From positions 30,846 to 94,845 of the forward strand of contig FTLJ01000249.1 of assembly GCA_900155495.1 (NCBI GenBank): 64,000 nt of DNA, in the 5' to 3' direction. The position numbers and the translations under genes were made by a program. The notes beneath the pieces are model-generated. The model saw only the letters and a list, made by a program, of their open reading frames with translations. It did no database searches and was not told the origin of the DNA. Shown here piece by piece: positions 59,600 to 64,000 of the stretch. The number at the start of each line of letters is the position of its first letter. Within the stretch, counting starts at the first letter, position 1. Origin of the DNA: Porogramme epimiltina. Lineage: Eukaryota > Basidiomycota > Agaricomycetes > Polyporales > Polyporaceae.

Positions 59600-61709
59600 A
59601 TGGAGCCTCTTATTACCCCCTCTCATTTCGTCGGCGGGTTTCTGTCAGAAATAATGATTTCCTGCATGTGAGTGCTCAGTAGTCTCCAGCGTTCTCATCC
59701 GTCCTCAAGGTGCCGCTTTCTGTTGTGTATAAGGGTCTATGGAGTTACATTAATTCAGGTTTTCATCTATTTCAAGAAGTATCACGACGATTCCCTCCCC
59801 GTGAAGACATTGGTAAGCACAAATCCGCGCTGTATGAGCGCATTGTATGTTATACCTACACGTAATTTCCACACTCCAGGTCTCTACAGTCCTGTTTGTC
59901 AATCTATTCGCGAGCCGCGGAACACTAACCTGATTAGCATAGTATCTCTACAGGGTCCTAGAGACGGTCCACATCGTATGCTGCTGCCACGTCGTGTACT
60001 TCTATCTAGTGACTGGATTCGGAGACTTAGACAAGCTTAATGCGATACCATGGTAAGGGCGGTATATGTTAAAGGATACCCAGAGTAACTCACACTCCCA
60101 CAGGAGCGTCGTGGTGAGTGACCATTTTAATCACAACGGCTACCACCCCATCTTACAACTACATTCAAGGCTGCCGTACTCTGTAGCGCAAGTCATCCTT
60201 AATGAGCCAGTCCTGTGCTGAACTGACACTCGCCCCCGTGATAGGCACTTATTGCAGTATGCGCCTACTGGTTAGTTCCGATAGCGTACCACATTATGGA
60301 CATCCTGACGAGTTAAGGTCTATTCGGACTCACTAGTTGGTACATATGGAAGATTTGGATAAGTGAGTACTCCCTCCATTGCTCGAGACTTCGTAATTAA
60401 GTATTAACATCCATGGCTTAACAGTGAGCAAGCAATCCAGAATCTGGACGTCCTTATTAGTGAGCTCTACCACTCGTATATTCAGCTCGTGTTCTTAGCA
60501 TAACTTTGTATATTACAACAGTGCTTGTTCGTTCTTTCTAGAACAGGTATAACGACTCCAACACACACCTCCCAAAATTGACGACTCACGTCTTTATTGC
60601 ATCCTAGCATTTAGTCTGGGTGCGTTCACTCTTCTAATATGTAATGGCCTTCTGGATGCCAACCTATCTGAATGACTAGGATCGGTCTCCCTTTGCGCTT
60701 CCATGAGCAATTGGGTTGCACTGCAAAACTCCAGGGTTTCTGTTGTACGTATTCGTTCACAGATCGTTCATTTCGAGGATGATATGTTCTCGTTCCGTTA
60801 TGTTGCTCGTTAATTTCTCACGTACATTCGTGTACGCAGATAATTGTAAACGGGAGCTTAATATCAGCGGCTATGATCGACACCCTTGTGGCGCTTCTGC
60901 TGACGTACTTCCTCAAGTTCCGTGACACACACAAAGAATACACAGGGTGGGTCGGCAGAATTACTTGTGTTAGGGTCATATCGTGCTGACAACAGAGCTG
61001 TAGGAAGTGGAACACCATGGTCAACCTCATTCTACTGTACACGGTTAATACTGGAGCAATCATAAGGTATGTCATCTCCTCCCCCCGATGAGCTACGTGT
61101 TGATCCGGTTTTGGCCCTCACATCAGTGCTGCATCCATCGCTGGTCTTTTTTTAGTACGTATCATGTCATTATATTGTGGAAGAGCTGACGGAATATCTT
61201 CTCCTGCGCTCCCTCGACATGATAGTTCTTCTTCGAAAAGAATAGTATCGTTTTCTTTGGTATGGTAGAGATCCAGGCAAAGTGTAAGGATAACTTCTAT
61301 AGTATCTCAGGCATGTTGCAACGTCCATGTCGAATCACCCTGACGAAAGCAATTTATTTCATAGTATACGCCAACTCTCTCCTCGGGGCGTTAAATGCCC
61401 GATCTCATTTCCGGAATGCAGGGTCCGCTGATAACTCATCAGACAATGAGACCGTGACGGTGAGTACAGTAATGAGCCATTAACTACGCTAAAGCGTTAT
61501 TTTGCGCCACAGGGACCTGTTCAATTCGATGTATCTACTGCCATGACCCACACGAACCTCAACGATTCGCACGCTGAAGTTGTAAGCGATTTGACTCCCT
61601 TCGTGGTGTTATACGTCCCTGTTGACATCAATTCTTCTCCACATAGGACAGTTACGAGCTGGCCCACACTGAGGGAAGGAAAGAGGAACCGATGCCGAAC
61701 AATGTATGA
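59600..61709 (+). CDS. DUF6534-type multi-pass membrane protein (copy G)
   Basis: From MEPLITPSHFVGGFLSEIM to TGA 61707-61709. Landmarks: VYGVTLIQVFIYFKKYH, VLETVHIVCCCHVVYFYLV, GFGDLDKLNAIPW, the 10 bp exon GAGCGTCGTG, the 18 bp exon GCTGCCGTACTCTGTAGC (next intron starts GCAAGT, a GC donor), WYIWKIWI, the 35 bp exon, the 12 bp exon CATTTAGTCTGG, the fused 65 bp exon shared with C, AAMIDTLVALLLTYFLKFR, LLYTVNTGAII, VEIQAK and YANSLLGALNARSH, then a hydrophilic tail (DSYELAHTEGRKEEP). No frame break was found. H, 1.3 kb downstream, is a near duplicate at the 5' end; C is the next relative. Confidence 0.75.
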
Positions 61710-62975
61710 TACAGTATACGTACAGCACACTGGTAGTATAGATCTCGACGTCGACTCTCAAGACCGTGGCGTTTGTCGAAGGATAGTGTGGCGTGTCTGG
61801 CGGGACATGACTAGACTGAGTCCTTGCGTATTCTCCACGAGTGAAGTTATGGGAAAGGGCCTTCTCGCATAGGATCAGTATTGAGGATGCGGAGACCGGT
61901 TTGGGTGCGCGGTCGACCGCCGTGCGGGTCGGCGCTTGTGAGCAAGGCTTCGTCCAGTTCGGGAAAGAGAGGCGGGAGCGCGCATCGGCATTTCGACGTT
62001 TCGGTAGCGCGCGTCGGCTCCAACGCTCGTCTTCATTCTCGTCTTTGCCTAGTTCTTCTCTACTCCCGCAGCTTAGAGGATCATAACCGTTCACATACCC
62101 CCTCTCGCTCCGCCGTGTTGCTCTCATTGCCGAACGTCACCGCTTAGCCCCTCTTGTACGTGTTCCTCGCTGGTGCCGCACCGAACTGTTGAACAGTGGC
62201 GTACAATGGCGAGGATAGAGAAGTAGAGCGAGGTGTGTAGGGGCTCGAACAAGGCGTATCTACAGGGAGGGCAGGCCTTCCCGATTTCCAGTGGTGCATA
62301 TATACCCCTCTATACCAACCGGAATGCCTACGGGGTGTATGCGCAAGTTTTTATTTGCCCCTACATCAAATCGTCGTGTGAAGCTGGGTGCAATCCCCAG
62401 GGCGGGTGAGGTTTCGCTCATCAATTCTATCCAGGCCACATCCACCGGTAAAACGTTAATATTGCAGCTCGAAGAATATGGTCGCTAGATGTATATGACG
62501 CAATGTTGGATGGTAGCGACGGTGCTAAAGCGCACTCGGCGTGGTAATCTTGATCCTGAAATCGTGGTGTGGCGTCACCCGAAATGACGTTTTCCACACT
62601 AGAGCGTTAGAAGACGGGAGGCGCTCCCGGTCGGAGTCATATGGCCGGCTGCAAAACGGGCAGGGCGAAGGGGACGAGAGCACAGCGCTTTTATGTACGT
62701 AGCTTCTCCCTGACAAGTTGACATGTTCCTCCGGCGTCTGAACCTTCCTGGATGTCGGTATTAGTGTTTTCCGCACCGGCATTCATCGGAATCATGGCAC
62801 GTGCACTCTTCACCTACTCCGATGCCAACCAAGCTCCTGGCCACCCGGGTCATCGCTCCCACCTCACTCACCCCGCACAAACTTTTGCGGAGTGAGGGCG
62901 CTCCCACTGTCTGATCATGATAAGAACTCACAGTTCATTTTCACTCCTAGTCCCCCTTGCTGACGTCCCTCAATC
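61710..62975. other. Intergenic region between copies G and H
   Basis: 3' flank of G and promoter of H. A GC-richer stretch at 61.87-62.1 kb has open frames on both strands but no domain. Nothing further seen. Confidence 0.35.
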
Positions 62976-63833
62976 ATGGCACCTCCAATCACCCCCTCGC
63001 ATTTCGTTGGCGGTTTTTTGTCAGAGATGATGTTCGCATGCATGTGAGCGTTGATTGGTCCCGGAATCAGCCATTTTTAACAGGATTCCTATTGTACTTC
63101 AGGGTCTACGGAGTCACCATAATTCAAGTCCTCATTTATTTCCAGAAGTACCACGATGATTCTCCAATTGTGAAGATATTGGTGCGCACACCCTGAGGCT
63201 TCCTAATGGAGGACATCCTGATCTTACACGCAAATTTACGACTGTAGGTTTCTACAATCTTGTTCGTCAATCCGTCTGCGAAATACAGCTCATTCGTCTT
63301 AGTACTAAATTATCTTTCCAGAGGTCTCGAGACCGTTCACATAATCTTCTGCATCCACGCAGTATATTTCTATTTGGTGACCGGGTTTGGAGACTTGGAC
63401 AAGCTCAACACGATACCAGGGTAAGCACACGAAAGAGTAGATTATGTCCACGCCAGCTAATACCACAATAGGAGCATCATAGTGAGCAGCCGTTTTTGTC
63501 ATAATGAGTGTCATTCCGGCTCACAACCATACTCGAGGGGGCTATTATATGCGGTGTAAGTCACATTTGATAGACTGAGTCTTTTCATTTCCGACATCTA
63601 CTCCGGACTAGGCATTGATTCCCGCGTGCGCCTACTGGTTAGTCTCCTCTTGTCGTATATCACCACGTACGGCTACTGATGTAGTACACCCACCAGCTGG
63701 TATATATGGAAGATTTGGATAAGTCAGCGCCTCTTTTTTGCTTCGGGTTCCGTCGACGACTACTAATGTATTCGAATAGTGAGCAGGAAGTCCAAAATAT
63801 GGACGTCCTTGCTAGTATGTCATACGGGCTGTA
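62976..63833 (+). CDS. DUF6534-type membrane protein (copy H), interrupted and cut by window end
   Basis: Start MAPPITPSHFVGGFLSEMMF parallels G. Exons follow in order: VYGVTIIQVLIYFQKYHDD, the 14 bp exon GTTTCTACAATCTT, GLETVHIIFCIHAVYFYLV, GFGDLDKLNTIPG, the 10 bp exon, the 18 bp exon GGGGCTATTATATGCGGT, ALIPACAYW, WYIWKIWI and the 35 bp exon with SRKSKIWTSLL. Shortly after the next donor the sequence enters a TIR-like terminus at 63851, so the rest is missing from the window. As in gene K the insertion is in an intron, so the remaining exons may lie beyond the element. No defect in the visible exons. Confidence 0.68.
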
Positions 63834-63850
63834 TATTCCAAACTATATTC

Positions 63851-64000
63851 TATGATGGCAGATTTGTACATTTAATAGTTTTCGCGCTCATAGTCTATTA
63901 GCCGAGCCGCGCGCTACATATTGCGCGCGCACATATATATTTTCTCGCACCGAGCATATATACTTTTTTCAACTTCGATTTTTTGGAAAAAGAACCCTCC
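63851..64000 (+). mobile_element. Terminus of a second copy of the 39709-44947 TIR element
   Basis: Begins TATGATGGCAGATTTG then TACATTTAAT, followed by TTTTCGCGCTCATA and TCTATTAGCCGAGC, matching the left end of the element in gene K, then similar ACATATATA-type subterminal words. Only the first 150 bp fall in the window. It interrupts copy H. Confidence 0.65.

Overview
The window is nuclear DNA from a filamentous basidiomycete, most likely an Agaricomycete. Genes are split by many 45-70 bp GT-AG introns, the two cytochromes P450 carry basidiomycete-style motifs, and more than a dozen loci belong to a multi-pass membrane protein family that I recognise as DUF6534-type. All gene models were spliced by hand; no alignment or domain search was run.

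Layout. 0.6-3.1 kb: P450 gene (+). 3.8-5.1 kb: coiled-coil protein of unknown function (-). 7.1-9.1 kb: DUF6534-type gene A (-). 11.0-13.2 kb: second P450 (-). 13.9-17.9 kb: a broken 5' copy of MED25 followed by a decayed DUF6534-type gene (B). 18.5-23.3 kb: DUF6534-type genes C (+) and D (-). 24.4-30.0 kb: two housekeeping genes, a PITH-domain protein and Mediator subunit MED25 (both -). 31.1-38.8 kb: DUF6534-type pair F1/F2 (+) and a different membrane protein (+). 39.1-46.6 kb: one DUF6534-type gene (K) whose intron holds a 5.24 kb terminal-inverted-repeat element. That element carries a kinase-like gene fragment, which is itself broken by a poly(A)-tailed insertion. 48.1-56.7 kb: DUF6534-type genes L (-), E (+) and M (+). 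57.3-58.9 kb: a 1.5 kb TIR element with a 9 bp target duplication and TGCGCA-rich arrays. 59.6-64 kb: DUF6534-type genes G and H (+). H is cut near the window end by a second copy of the TIR sequence found in gene K.

The main theme is a local expansion of DUF6534-type membrane proteins: eleven loci look largely readable or interrupted only in introns (A, C, D, F1, K, L, E, M, G, H partial, and F2 with one small deletion), plus one decayed copy. They are cut into about 18-22 exons, several only 10, 12, 14, 16 or 18 bp long. Those sizes recur at the same places in copy after copy, so ordinary ORF searches miss these genes. DUF6534 function is unknown; the P450s, MED25 and the PITH protein have no visible functional tie to the family beyond proximity.
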